DNA of 64,000 nt from the NCBI GenBank assembly GCA_040221175.1, contig JAVJVK010000004.1, positions 310,001 through 374,000 of the forward strand, read 5' to 3'. Origin of the DNA: Phycisphaerales bacterium (GTDB lineage: Bacteria; Planctomycetota; Phycisphaerae; Phycisphaerales; UBA1924). How positions within the stretch are numbered: position 1 is the stretch's first letter; each line of letters starts with the position of its first letter. The position numbers were made by a program, and so were the translations under genes. Shown here in pieces: positions 9,537-17,827 of the stretch. The notes under the pieces are model-generated. The model worked only from the letters and a program-made list of their open reading frames with translations, was not told where the DNA came from and did not search any database.

Positions 9537-11093
9537 TCAGCGAGGCTCGGTGATGGTCAGGATCTGGTTCGCCGCGACGTCTTCAAGCACCACCTCGCGA
9601 CCGCTGGGGAACAGCACCCGCAGCAGATCGATCGTGTCGGTCTGGCCCAGCCCGAAGTGGGCCTCCAGCGGCGGGGCGCTGTAAAAGCTGCCGCCCACGA
9701 AGATGTCGCTGCGCCACGTGCGGTCGCCCACGGTCACCCAGATCTTGCTGCCAACGCCGTTGCGGTTGCTCACGGTGCCGCGAGCCTCGACGCGCAGCCA
9801 CGCGTTGCCGTTGCGTTCCGTGTCGTTGCGGAGGATGACCGCCTTGCCGTACACGTCGCTGAGGACGAAATCGATGTCGCCATCGTTCTCCAGATCGATG
9901 GGCGCCAGGCCGCGCGTATCGCCACGGTGGTCGAGCCCGCTGCCCAGCCCGGCATCCTGAAATCGCCCGTCACCCAGCCCGCGGAAGAAGACCGCACGCG
10001 TATGCCACTCGGGCTGCACCCAGCCATTGACGGCCATCAGGTCGAGGTTGCCGTCCAGGTCGGCGTCCCACAACCATGTGCCCCACGCGAAGAACGTGTT
10101 GTCCACGCCCATCTCGGTGGCGAGTTGCTCGAACCGCCCGGTCCCGTCGTTCATGTAGAGCGCGTTCGGTCCGGGCTCGTCGTTGGTGTTAAAGGGGCTG
10201 AAGGACATGTTGGTGGTGTACAGATCAAGCCCGCCGTTGCCGTCGACGTCGCCTACCGCCACGCCCATGTCGTTGGCGTGGTGGATCATGTTCCACTCGT
10301 GGCTCACGTCGGTGAACGTGCCGTCGCCGTTGTTGCGCAGGGCGTAGTCCTCGTCGAAATCGACCGCAGCGTAGAGGTCCAGTAGCCCATCGTCGTTGAG
10401 GTCGAGCATGACCGGCTGCCAGTGGAAACGATCATCGGCCGGGAAACCGCCCACCGCATCGGTAATGTCGGTGAAGCGGAAGTTGCCGTCATTGCGCAGC
10501 AGGTGGTGCGTCTGCTCGAACCAGCCCCCGATGAACAGGTCCAGATCACCATCGCCATCGATGTCGCCAGCCGTGGCGCCGCCGTGTGTTGCCTCGTAGT
10601 GCACGACGCCACTGGCGGCGGTCATGTCGGTGAAGGTGCCGTCGCCATCGTTGCGGTAGATACGGCTGGTCGGGAAGCTGTCGTCGAATATCGAAGAATC
10701 GTTGAACACGATCAGGTCGTCGAAGCCGTCGTTGTTCAGGTCGAGCCAGAGCGCCTGCTTGCTGAAGCCAGCGACGTGATCGACCCCAGCAGCCGCGGCT
10801 ACTTCGGTGAAGGTGCCGTCGCCGTTGTTGCGGTACAGGTGGTTGGCGTAGCCAGCGGAGTTTGGGATGTAGATGTCCAGCAGTCCGTCGTTGTCGTAGT
10901 CGCCGATGGCGGCGCCCACGCCGAACCGCTCGTTCTGCCCGGGAAAGAGCGGCGGCACCGGCCACACCGCCTGCCGGTGCGTGAAGTCGATGCCGCTCCC
11001 GTCGGTCATGTCGGCGTAGTGCACGCCCTGTGCCAAGGCCGGTGCGGCGCCGACAAGCGCAGCAATACCCAACAACTTCCTCACCTTGCGCAT
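9537..11093 (-). CDS. CRTAC1 family secreted protein with FG-GAP repeats and ASPIC/UnbV domain
   Basis: This 518-residue protein has a signal peptide (MRKVRKLLGIAALVGAAPALA). At least seven FG-GAP/VCBS repeat units follow with calcium-binding loops, for example GDYDNDGLLDIYIPNS, DLNNDGFDDLIVFN, GDIDGDGDLDLFIGG and DLENDGDIDFVLSD. These should fold as a seven-bladed beta-propeller. The C-terminus (about 430-518) matches the ASPIC/UnbV domain: GVGSKIWVTVGDRTWRSDI, then HFGLGQTDTIDLLRVLFPSG. Such proteins are extracellular; their ligand is unknown. No dockerin tag is present, unlike the other large exported proteins in the window. The start at 11093 has a GGAGG site nine bases upstream. It probably shares a message with the DUF1294 gene. 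Confidence 0.88.
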   Translation of the reverse strand: MRKVRKLLGIAALVGAAPALAQGVHYADMTDGSGIDFTHRQAVWPVPPLFPGQNERFGVGAAIGDYDNDGLLDIYIPNSAGYANHLYRNNGDGTFTEVAAAAGVDHVAGFSKQALWLDLNNDGFDDLIVFNDSSIFDDSFPTSRIYRNDGDGTFTDMTAASGVVHYEATHGGATAGDIDGDGDLDLFIGGWFEQTHHLLRNDGNFRFTDITDAVGGFPADDRFHWQPVMLDLNDDGLLDLYAAVDFDEDYALRNNGDGTFTDVSHEWNMIHHANDMGVAVGDVDGNGGLDLYTTNMSFSPFNTNDEPGPNALYMNDGTGRFEQLATEMGVDNTFFAWGTWLWDADLDGNLDLMAVNGWVQPEWHTRAVFFRGLGDGRFQDAGLGSGLDHRGDTRGLAPIDLENDGDIDFVLSDVYGKAVILRNDTERNGNAWLRVEARGTVSNRNGVGSKIWVTVGDRTWRSDIFVGGSFYSAPPLEAHFGLGQTDTIDLLRVLFPSGREVVLEDVAANQILTITEPR

Positions 11094-11166
11094 CGTCTCG
11101 TCCCTCCGATGCAAGCTATACGCCCAGGGCTAGACCAGCGTTTTCCACTGATCCCACGAGGGTTAT

Positions 11167-11184
11167 CGGGAACATCCGTTCCCG
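11167..11184 (-). terminator. Stem-loop just after the B12/MeaB fusion gene
   Basis: CGGGAAC and GTTCCCG form a perfect seven-base stem with a four-base loop, starting nine bases after the stop codon at 11194. There is no T-run, so it may be a weak terminator or an mRNA-end hairpin. Confidence 0.4.
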
Positions 11185-11193
11185 GCTTGAACC

Positions 11194-12348
11194 TCAAGCC
11201 AGCGCGTCGAGCAACTCGGCGATGCCCTGGCCGTGCGTCGCGACGGTCTCGAGGATCGGCCGGCGGCCGGCGATGTCCCGAAGGTCGCGCACCAGCTCGT
11301 TCTCGCCGGGATGATCGGCCTTATTGCACACGAACAGGTCGGCGATCTCCAGGATGCCGGCCTTGTCCATCTGCACGGCGTCGCCCATGCCCGGCGTGAG
11401 CACCACGATGGTCTTGTCGACGTGGTCGCTGATTCGAGTCTCGTTCTGACCGGCGCCCACGGTCTCGATGAACAGCGTGTCGTACGCGTCGGCTCCTTCG
11501 CATGCGCCACCGATGAGGTCGGTCACGTCTTCCAGGGCGTGGTAGTCCTCGCCGCGGATCGCCAGCGAGCGGTAGTAGGCCGCCTCGCCCAGTCGGTTGA
11601 AGTCCACGCGCAGGCGATCGCCAAGCAGGGCTCCACCCGTGATCGGGCTCATCGGGTCGAACGCCACCACCGCACACCGGCCCAGGCTCGAGTCTTCCTC
11701 GGCCCGGCGGGCATGCTCGGCCACGAGCTGTGCCACCAGCGTGCTCTTGCCCGCGCCGGGCGAGCCGGTGATGCCGATGACGCGCTTGGGCCTGCGGCGA
11801 ACCGCGTTCTTCCGCACGGGCCGCTCAAGGTGCGCCAGCGAGATGTCCCTGGCAAGCTGCGCCGTGGGGTGCCCGCCGGGCACTTCCTGGTCGTACGCCG
11901 ACACGGTCGAAGCGGCCGCCTCGACGATGTCGAGCAGCCCAACCCCCGTGGTAAAGCAGCGCGCGATGCCGGCTTCCTTGAGCGCCGGCAGGTCTTCCTG
12001 GGGCAGGATGCCGCCCATGTGCACGGGAATGTCGCCGCGGCCGACGCTCTTGAGCGCCTTGAGCAGGTTCGGGCCAAGCGTCAGGTGGCTGTTGCTCATC
12101 ATGCTGGCGGCGATGACGTCCACGTCTTCGTCGCGGGCGCTGATGGCCAGACTCTTGGGCGTCTGCCAGAGACCGCTGTAGATCACGTGCACGCCCGAGT
12201 CGCGCATGGCCCGGGCGATGACTTTTACGCCCCGATCGTGGCCGTCCAGGCCCATCTTGCCGAGAAGCACCCGGGGGCGGTGGTCCAGCTCGCCGCAACG
12301 GTCGGCCTTCTCGAACTCGGTAGTGGCAGCGCCAAGGGGCTGGGCCAT
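11194..12348 (-). CDS. Cobalamin-binding domain fused to MeaB/ArgK-type GTPase
   Basis: This 384-residue protein joins two modules normally separate or part of a larger enzyme. Residues about 25-155 are a B12-binding domain with the base-off motif DGHDRG (H37 as cobalt ligand), a serine-rich SMMSNSHLTLG and the HMGG segment (110-113). Residues about 185-384 are a G3E GTPase of the MeaB class: Walker A GSPGAGKST (195-203), DPMSPITGGALLGDRLR, ETVGAGQ (295-301) and NKAD (342-345). MeaB proteins protect and load B12 mutases. The order B12 domain then GTPase is that of IcmF, but the mutase barrel of IcmF is absent here and no mutase gene is in the window. The start at 12348 has an AGGAG site six bases upstream. 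It may be a stand-alone cofactor-handling chaperone. Confidence 0.9.
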   Translation of the reverse strand: MAQPLGAATTEFEKADRCGELDHRPRVLLGKMGLDGHDRGVKVIARAMRDSGVHVIYSGLWQTPKSLAISARDEDVDVIAASMMSNSHLTLGPNLLKALKSVGRGDIPVHMGGILPQEDLPALKEAGIARCFTTGVGLLDIVEAAASTVSAYDQEVPGGHPTAQLARDISLAHLERPVRKNAVRRRPKRVIGITGSPGAGKSTLVAQLVAEHARRAEEDSSLGRCAVVAFDPMSPITGGALLGDRLRVDFNRLGEAAYYRSLAIRGEDYHALEDVTDLIGGACEGADAYDTLFIETVGAGQNETRISDHVDKTIVVLTPGMGDAVQMDKAGILEIADLFVCNKADHPGENELVRDLRDIAGRRPILETVATHGQGIAELLDALA

Positions 12349-12496
12349 GGAAGCTCCTGGAAGCAGTTGCGCTCGAACGGGCCTGCGAGGCAGGCCAAAC
12401 AAAAACCCATCGAACCGTCGCCGATTCGGTCGGTGCAGAGGATATGCCCCCCGCTCCCACCATTCGCCGGAAACACATCAGGCAGGTGGCGGCACG

Positions 12497-12518
12497 AAAA
12501 AACCCCGCCGGAGCGGGG
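12497..12518 (-). terminator. Rho-independent terminator of the coiled-coil protein gene
   Basis: CCCCGC and GCGGGG pair around a four-base loop, followed on the minus strand by six T. It sits about 40 bases after the stop at 12559. Confidence 0.75.
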
Positions 12519-12558
12519 CTGGCATGGATTCACTTGGTTTGGGGGCGAACCCCGCGGA

Positions 12559-13473
12559 TCAATACACGCGGCTGTTCTTGGTCTCGATCTCGGGCACCTC
12601 GATGATGGTCGGGGCAACCTCGATCACGCGGTCCTCGCGGCTGACGGCGTCCTGGCCGCCGATGCTCAGCTTGGCGCGGTCCTCGTAGCTGAGTTCCTTC
12701 TCGCCGGTCGCCAGGCTCTCCAGCTTGGCCTCCTGCTCGGCGCGAACCTGGGCAAGGCGGTCCTTCACCTGATCGATGCTGTGAGCCTTATAGGGGCCAA
12801 GCTCGTCAAGCGTCTGCTGGCGGGCCTCCATCATGTCGATCATCCGCTCGTTGCGGGCGATCGCGTCGATCTGCTGGTTGAGCCTCCACAGCTCGCTCTG
12901 GAACTGGGCCCGCTCGCTCTCGAGCTTGGCCAGCAGGTCGTGCAGGCGGTCGCGCTGCTTGCTCAGCAAATCGATGTCACGCGAGATCGACTGGGCCTCG
13001 AGTTCGTAGGCGTCGCGGGTCTTGGCGATCTGCGCCGCCTTGGCCTGCGCCTCGCTCAGGTCCATCTTGCTGCCGTTGAAGCTCACACGCACGATGGCGC
13101 TGTGGCCGGCCTGGGCCCGGGCGTGCTCGGCACGCTCAAACAAACCGTTCATGGCGTCCAGATCCGCCTCGGCCAGTTCAACGACGCGCTGGGCGACGGC
13201 AAGTTCGCGCTCGTACTCAGCGGTCTGGGTGTCAAGCGTCGCCAGGTCGTGGCGGACGCGGGTGATGCGCTCGGGATACTGGCTCTCGAGCTTGCGAAGC
13301 TGGGCCCGCATCTTCACCGGGTCATCGATGCTGCGATCGATGGTGTCGTTCACGGTGTCGCGGGCCTGGGTCAGTGCGGCGCCGACGCGCTCGGGGCCGG
13401 CCACGGCGATCAGCCCGCCGCCCACGAGGGTCCCGATGACGCCGACGCGAATGATGGTCTTGACGAGTGGCAT
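12559..13473 (-). CDS. Membrane-anchored coiled-coil protein, unknown function
   Basis: The 304-residue protein starts with a hydrophobic segment (VKTIIRVGVIGTLVGGGLIA, about 4-25), which is either an uncleaved anchor or a signal. Most of the remainder is charged, heptad-like helix, for instance RKLESQYPERITRVRHDLAT, ELEAQSISRDIDLLSKQRDR and RNERMIDMMEARQQTLDEL. The C-terminal 50 residues are acidic and end in IETKNSRVY. It is probably a periplasmic or inner-membrane rod. I do not recognise a named family. A perfect AAGGAGGT ribosome-binding site precedes the ATG, and a good terminator follows, so this looks like a well-expressed single gene. Confidence 0.82.
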   Translation of the reverse strand: MPLVKTIIRVGVIGTLVGGGLIAVAGPERVGAALTQARDTVNDTIDRSIDDPVKMRAQLRKLESQYPERITRVRHDLATLDTQTAEYERELAVAQRVVELAEADLDAMNGLFERAEHARAQAGHSAIVRVSFNGSKMDLSEAQAKAAQIAKTRDAYELEAQSISRDIDLLSKQRDRLHDLLAKLESERAQFQSELWRLNQQIDAIARNERMIDMMEARQQTLDELGPYKAHSIDQVKDRLAQVRAEQEAKLESLATGEKELSYEDRAKLSIGGQDAVSREDRVIEVAPTIIEVPEIETKNSRVY

Positions 13474-13803
13474 GTGCCGACCTCCTTAGGCGTTCGTGTC
13501 TCCGGCTCATCGCGGGACGCTGGCCCCTGTCCGAGTCCGCCGGCGGGCGTCGGCCCCTCCCTTCCGGAGCCGCTCGCCCTGTCACCGGGGTTGTTGGGAA
13601 GCAAGGCCGTGAGATTTCACGCGCCGCCACCCTCGCCACGGATTTCGACGCCATCGGGGGTAACCGGACTTTCCCCTTTCCCAAGAGAACTGGTGTGGTC
13701 GCCCCGAAGGGCCTTTTTGCAACGCAGGGCCTGTTGGCGCGTCATAATGAAGGGGGCACGCGTTCCATCGCCCCCACGAATCGAGGACTGAGGGGACCTG
13801 TGG
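13474..13803. other. Intergenic stretch between divergent coiled-coil and sigma factor genes
   Basis: This 330-base stretch should carry two divergent promoters. A CATAAT hexamer near 13744 could be a -10 element for the plus-strand sigma gene, but the nearest TTGCAA is 20 bases upstream, too far for a standard promoter. I see no coding frame. Confidence 0.45.
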
Positions 13804-14559
13804 ATGCTGCATTCTGTCACCACGAGCTTTATCGGGCGATTGAGAAACAACGACGAAGCCGCGTGGTTCGAGCTGTGGGAAACCTTCGGCCCGGTCGTTC
13901 GCACCCAGCTCACACGCTGGGGCAAGGGCCGCATCGGCGTGGAAACCGTCCGTGATCTCTCTCAGGAGACCCTCGCGGCCCTCAGCGACTCGATCGACCG
14001 CTACGACCCCAGCCGCGGGGCCCGCTTCAGCACTTGGTTGCTGGCGATCGCCAAGCACGTGTTGGGCGACGAGATCGACCGCCGCATGGCCCAGAAACGC
14101 GGCTCGGGCAAGAAGGCCGTCGCCCTGGACGAACGGTGGGCCACCGTGCCCACCAGCATCGGCGCCGACGCCGAGTACGAGGCGGCCGTCTTCCGGGCCA
14201 AGATCGAGGCCGCCCTCCGGGCCGTCGAGCACGAGGCCGAGTTCGTGGACTTCTCGATCTACCGGATGCGCGTGCTGGACGGCATGACCGGCCGGGACGT
14301 GGCCGCCCAGATCGGGGTCAGCGAGCCCACCGTCAGCCGCCGGCTGAGCAAGATCCGCGACATGGTTCGCGAGCGCTCGCGGGCGATGATCCAGCAGTTC
14401 AGCTTCACCGAGGACGAATTGGCCGAGGCGGCGCGAAACGGCCTCGACCTGAATCCGACCAAAGCTGACGACGACCTGTTCGATGAGGCCATCGCCGAGA
14501 TCTACCACCGGCAGGCCGAACTCCGCAGGAGGGACGAACAGGCCGCATTGGACGGCTGA
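13804..14559 (+). CDS. ECF-like sigma factor paired with a Ser/Thr kinase
   Basis: The 251-residue product has region 2 at about 8-95 (NNDEAAWFELWETFGPVVRT, VRDLSQETLAALSDSIDRYD, RGARFSTWLLAIAKHVLGDE). A region 4 helix-turn-helix follows at about 150-195 (IYRMRVLDGMTGRDVAAQIG, VSEPTVSRRLSKIRDMV). The fragment RFSTWLLAIAKHVL is the usual ECF -10-reading helix. The extra C-terminal 50 residues are not recognisable. The next gene, 35 bases on, encodes a transmembrane Ser/Thr kinase. Planctomycetes are known for ECF factors genetically linked to such kinases, so kinase-controlled transcription is a reasonable inference. A GAGG element lies about ten bases upstream of the ATG. Confidence 0.82.
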   Translation: MLHSVTTSFIGRLRNNDEAAWFELWETFGPVVRTQLTRWGKGRIGVETVRDLSQETLAALSDSIDRYDPSRGARFSTWLLAIAKHVLGDEIDRRMAQKRGSGKKAVALDERWATVPTSIGADAEYEAAVFRAKIEAALRAVEHEAEFVDFSIYRMRVLDGMTGRDVAAQIGVSEPTVSRRLSKIRDMVRERSRAMIQQFSFTEDELAEAARNGLDLNPTKADDDLFDEAIAEIYHRQAELRRRDEQAALDG

Positions 14560-14594
14560 CCGATTACCTCCCCCCGGTCAGCCAGGAGGCTCCG

Positions 14595-16862
14595 ATGACA
14601 ACCCCGCTGCTGCTGATCCTTGCCGTCCTGCTCCTGCTGCCCGCAGCCGTGGTCATCATCGTGTACGCCATCAAGGCGTTCTCGTTCATCGTCAAGCGCG
14701 TGTTCGGGTTCATCTTCGGCATGGTCGGCGACGCGCTGCGCCTCATCGGCACGCTCATCGTCGTCCCCATCCTCAGCCTGCTGGTCGTGGCCAACATCAT
14801 CATCGGGCGGTGGTCGGCCGCCAGTCACTTCGGAAAGGGCGTGGCCGACGAGGTCCGCACGTTCGGCGCGGCCCTGTACCGTCTGGTCATCGGCCACCCG
14901 GCCCGCCTGCTGTGCCTGACGCCGCTGACCGAGGGGCTCGAGCGTCGCCTGCCGCAGATCGTGGCCGACGCGCCCGGACCGGACAAGCCCACGCGCCGCA
15001 CGGGCGCCTTCGAGGGCTACGAGGTCACCGGCTCGCTGCCCGGCGGTGGTTCGGGGGGCAAGCTCTACCTCGCCAAGCCCGATGAGCGCAAGCGCGGGTC
15101 ATTCCTGCGACAGAACCTGGGCGAGGTCGACCAGGTCGTCATCAAGTCGTTCCACCTGCGCGAGGGCTCAAGCCTGCCGCAGATCGTCCGCGAGAGCCGA
15201 AGCCTGGACGCCGCCCGCAAGATGGGTCTGGTGCTCGAGCATGAACTGACCGACGAACGGTTCTTCTACGTCATGCGCTACGCCCCGGGCGAGTCGCTGG
15301 CCCGCGTCACGCAGCAGATGCACGCCATGACGGGCGGCAAGGGGCTGAGCAAGCGCGACCTGCGCACCGTGCTGAACTACCAGCGAGACCTGCTGGATAC
15401 GTTGGCCGCCTACCACGTCGGCGGGCTCTGGCACAAGGACGTCAAGCCCGACAACATCATCGTCGACGGAGACAAGGCCCGCTTGGTGGACTTCGGGCTC
15501 ATCACCCACCTCCGCTCGGCCATGACCCTGACCACCCACGGCACCGAGTACTTCCGTGACCCCGAGATGGTCCGCATGGCGCTGCGGGGCGTGAAGGTCA
15601 ACGAGGTCGACGGCGAGCGCTTCGACGTGTACGCCGCCGGAGCCGTGCTGTACTCGATGATCGAGAACAGCTTCCCGGCCCACGGCGGGCTCAGCCGCGT
15701 CAGCCAGCCGTGCCCCGAGGCCGTGCGATGGATCATCCGTCGCGCCATGACCGACTACGACAAGCGGTACCGCTCGGCCAAGGAGATGCTCGACGACGTG
15801 CAGTATGTGCTGACGTCGCAGGACATGTTTGCCATCAAGCCCGCCGAGCTTCCCAGCATGGGCGGTGGCGCCGCCGTTGCATCTGCGATCGACGCCGACG
15901 AGGTCGACGCCCCCCGTGTGGCCTCCCACGCCGCCCATCACGCACCGCCGCCGCCATTGCCCGAAGGCGACCAGGCCGACGCGGCGCCCTCGCGTCGCAT
16001 CCGAGTCTTGAACTGGTGGTCGGGCAGCTTCACCGTGGGCGGCGAGGACGCGAAGCCCAAGGCGGACGTGCCCGTGGAGGTCGGTGCGCCCAAGCCGGCG
16101 TTCATCCGGGCTGGTGCGCCGCTGCCCGGGGCCAAGAAGCATCGCGCCGCGGCCGAGCAGCGAGCCGCCGCACGCCAGCGCGCTCACGACCGGCGCACGC
16201 GGGCGCACGAGCGCCGCCGCGCCATCACGGGCCGGGGCGCCAAGCCCGGCAGCGGCGCACGCTTCGGCGTGGGCCTGGCCATCATCCTGGTCGTCATGCC
16301 CGCCATCGCCGCGGGCCTCATCACGCTGCGGTACGCCGGCCCGGACAGCAACTACTACGAGGGCGGCGCCCACATCAGCGCGCCCGACGCCCCCGATGCG
16401 CCGTGGAAGCCCCGGCGCTTCGAGTCTCCCGAGGACCTGGCCGAGGAAATCCGCCACGCCGTCCGCCTGACCGCCGAGCATAAGGACGACGTGGATGGCA
16501 CGCTGCTGGTGGTCCGCGACGCCACGGGTTTGAGCCTCGAGCAGCGGGCGGTGCTCGAGCATCGCCTGGCCGCCTTGCGTGCCGCGGGCGTCCGCGTGCT
16601 GGATGCCCAGAACGCCGATCAGGACGAACTGGCCCACGTCACAGAGTTGCTGGCCAAGCTCCGCAGCTACGTTGGCATGAACGATCCGCGGACCAGTTCG
16701 GGCAGCAAGCTGCTGGGCGAGTGGATCCGCGAGGCCGACGACGTCGACGCGATCTACTGGATCGCCGCGGACGAGCGCGACGCTACGAACGCGACGACCA
16801 TCACCGGCGCGCGAGGCGACGCGGGCGAGTCGATCATCAACGCCCTGCGCCGATTGCCCTGA
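14595..16862 (+). CDS. Transmembrane serine/threonine protein kinase
   Basis: The 755-residue protein has two hydrophobic helices at the N-terminus (about 3-27 and 45-72) and a third at about 556-580 (GLAIILVVMPAIAAGLITLR). Between them lies a kinase domain at about 140-410. Visible are the glycine loop LPGGGSGGKLYLAK, the lysine K184 in VVIKSF, E200 in the C-helix, the catalytic loop HKDVKPDN (D282, N287) and DFG at 299-301, so it should be active. Residues 420-555 are a low-complexity Pro, Ala and Arg-rich linker. The last 170 residues lie beyond the third helix and may be the sensor. Having helices on both sides of the kinase differs from the usual one-helix PknB layout. The gene follows a sigma factor gene and an AGGAGG site. 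Confidence 0.92.
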   Translation: MTTPLLLILAVLLLLPAAVVIIVYAIKAFSFIVKRVFGFIFGMVGDALRLIGTLIVVPILSLLVVANIIIGRWSAASHFGKGVADEVRTFGAALYRLVIGHPARLLCLTPLTEGLERRLPQIVADAPGPDKPTRRTGAFEGYEVTGSLPGGGSGGKLYLAKPDERKRGSFLRQNLGEVDQVVIKSFHLREGSSLPQIVRESRSLDAARKMGLVLEHELTDERFFYVMRYAPGESLARVTQQMHAMTGGKGLSKRDLRTVLNYQRDLLDTLAAYHVGGLWHKDVKPDNIIVDGDKARLVDFGLITHLRSAMTLTTHGTEYFRDPEMVRMALRGVKVNEVDGERFDVYAAGAVLYSMIENSFPAHGGLSRVSQPCPEAVRWIIRRAMTDYDKRYRSAKEMLDDVQYVLTSQDMFAIKPAELPSMGGGAAVASAIDADEVDAPRVASHAAHHAPPPPLPEGDQADAAPSRRIRVLNWWSGSFTVGGEDAKPKADVPVEVGAPKPAFIRAGAPLPGAKKHRAAAEQRAAARQRAHDRRTRAHERRRAITGRGAKPGSGARFGVGLAIILVVMPAIAAGLITLRYAGPDSNYYEGGAHISAPDAPDAPWKPRRFESPEDLAEEIRHAVRLTAEHKDDVDGTLLVVRDATGLSLEQRAVLEHRLAALRAAGVRVLDAQNADQDELAHVTELLAKLRSYVGMNDPRTSSGSKLLGEWIREADDVDAIYWIAADERDATNATTITGARGDAGESIINALRRLP

Positions 16863-16868
16863 TGCGGG

Positions 16869-17696
16869 TCAGTCCGCGTCCACCGGCTTGGGCTGGGCGC
16901 CCGATACCTTCTCCAGCGCACGCTTGGCAATGTAGCCGATCACGCCCAGCACGACGAACGTCACGGCCAGGGCGATGAAGATCTCCAGCTTGTCCCGCTT
17001 GAACAAGTCAACGAGGTTGTCCCCACGCTTGGCGCCTTCCGAGGCAAGCCACACCGCCGCGAACGTGCGCGGCGCCATGCCCAGGGCCGTCCCGATGACG
17101 TAGGGCACCAGCCGAACGCCCGAAGCCGCCATCGCCAGGTTCGTCAGCGCAAAGGGCGAATTGGGCGGCACACGGATGAGCCCGACGATGGCCGTCGTAC
17201 GCAGCATGCCATGGCCGATGAGCGCGTCGCGGACGGCCCGAGCTTTGGCGTTCTCGTCGATCATCTTTTCCACGCGACGCTTGGAGATCGTCCGTGCGAT
17301 GGTGTAGCCGATGAGCGAGGCGCCGACGAAGCCGGCCCACGCCGCCAGGAAGCCCACCACCGGCCCGAACGCCCACCCGCCCAGCAGGGCTTGGGAGTAC
17401 GTCGGCAACGCACCAAAACCCGCACTGAACATGAACAGCACGGCATAGAGCACCACGCCCATGATCTTGTGGGTCTCGAGCCAAGCCGAGATGTCGCCGA
17501 TGAACGCAAGCAGCAGGAAGCCGCCCAGCGGCGGCATGGCCGTCCACGCGATCGCCAGGAAGCCCGCTGGCCCCAGACGCTTGAAGAAGGCAACGAACCC
17601 TTCCTTCTGCGGAACCTCGCCCGCCACGGTCGGTGGGGTGCTCGGGCTCTCGTTGGGCTGACCAGCTTGGCTCTCGGGCGGCTGCGGCGTCGTCAT
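16869..17696 (-). CDS. TVP38/TMEM64 family membrane protein (VTT domain)
   Basis: The 275-residue protein has a polar Pro-rich N-terminus of about 30 residues followed by five to six hydrophobic segments. The VTT core is visible as FSAGFGALPTYSQALLGGWA, FGPVVGFLAAWAGFVGASLI and LIRVPPNSPFALTNLAMAAS. The last two resemble the re-entrant loops and the conserved R.....P...N segment of DedA/TVP38 proteins, which act in lipid or undecaprenyl-phosphate flipping. It is an inner-membrane protein; substrate unknown. It is convergent with the kinase gene (6 bases between stops) and divergent from the MBL-fold gene. The ribosome-binding site is weak. Confidence 0.85.
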   Translation of the reverse strand: MTTPQPPESQAGQPNESPSTPPTVAGEVPQKEGFVAFFKRLGPAGFLAIAWTAMPPLGGFLLLAFIGDISAWLETHKIMGVVLYAVLFMFSAGFGALPTYSQALLGGWAFGPVVGFLAAWAGFVGASLIGYTIARTISKRRVEKMIDENAKARAVRDALIGHGMLRTTAIVGLIRVPPNSPFALTNLAMAASGVRLVPYVIGTALGMAPRTFAAVWLASEGAKRGDNLVDLFKRDKLEIFIALAVTFVVLGVIGYIAKRALEKVSGAQPKPVDAD

Positions 17697-17827
17697 GGCC
17701 CCAGCGTACGCGGGGCAGCCCCACCGCGAGCCCGCCTACGCTCATCGGCATCCGAGAAACCCGCGCCCGACGGCCCACCGGCCGCCCCAGCGCCTTTCAG
17801 CCCACCGGGCCGAGGTCCCCCACCCCC

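Noticed and set aside
13720-13750. Promoter TTGCAA / CATAAT for the sigma gene at 13804
   Set aside because: The spacing is 20 bases, outside the normal 16-18 range, and no better -35 was found.
11233-13791. An 852-codon open frame on the plus strand
   Set aside because: It is antisense to the B12/MeaB fusion and the coiled-coil gene, both of which show family motifs or good initiation and termination signals.
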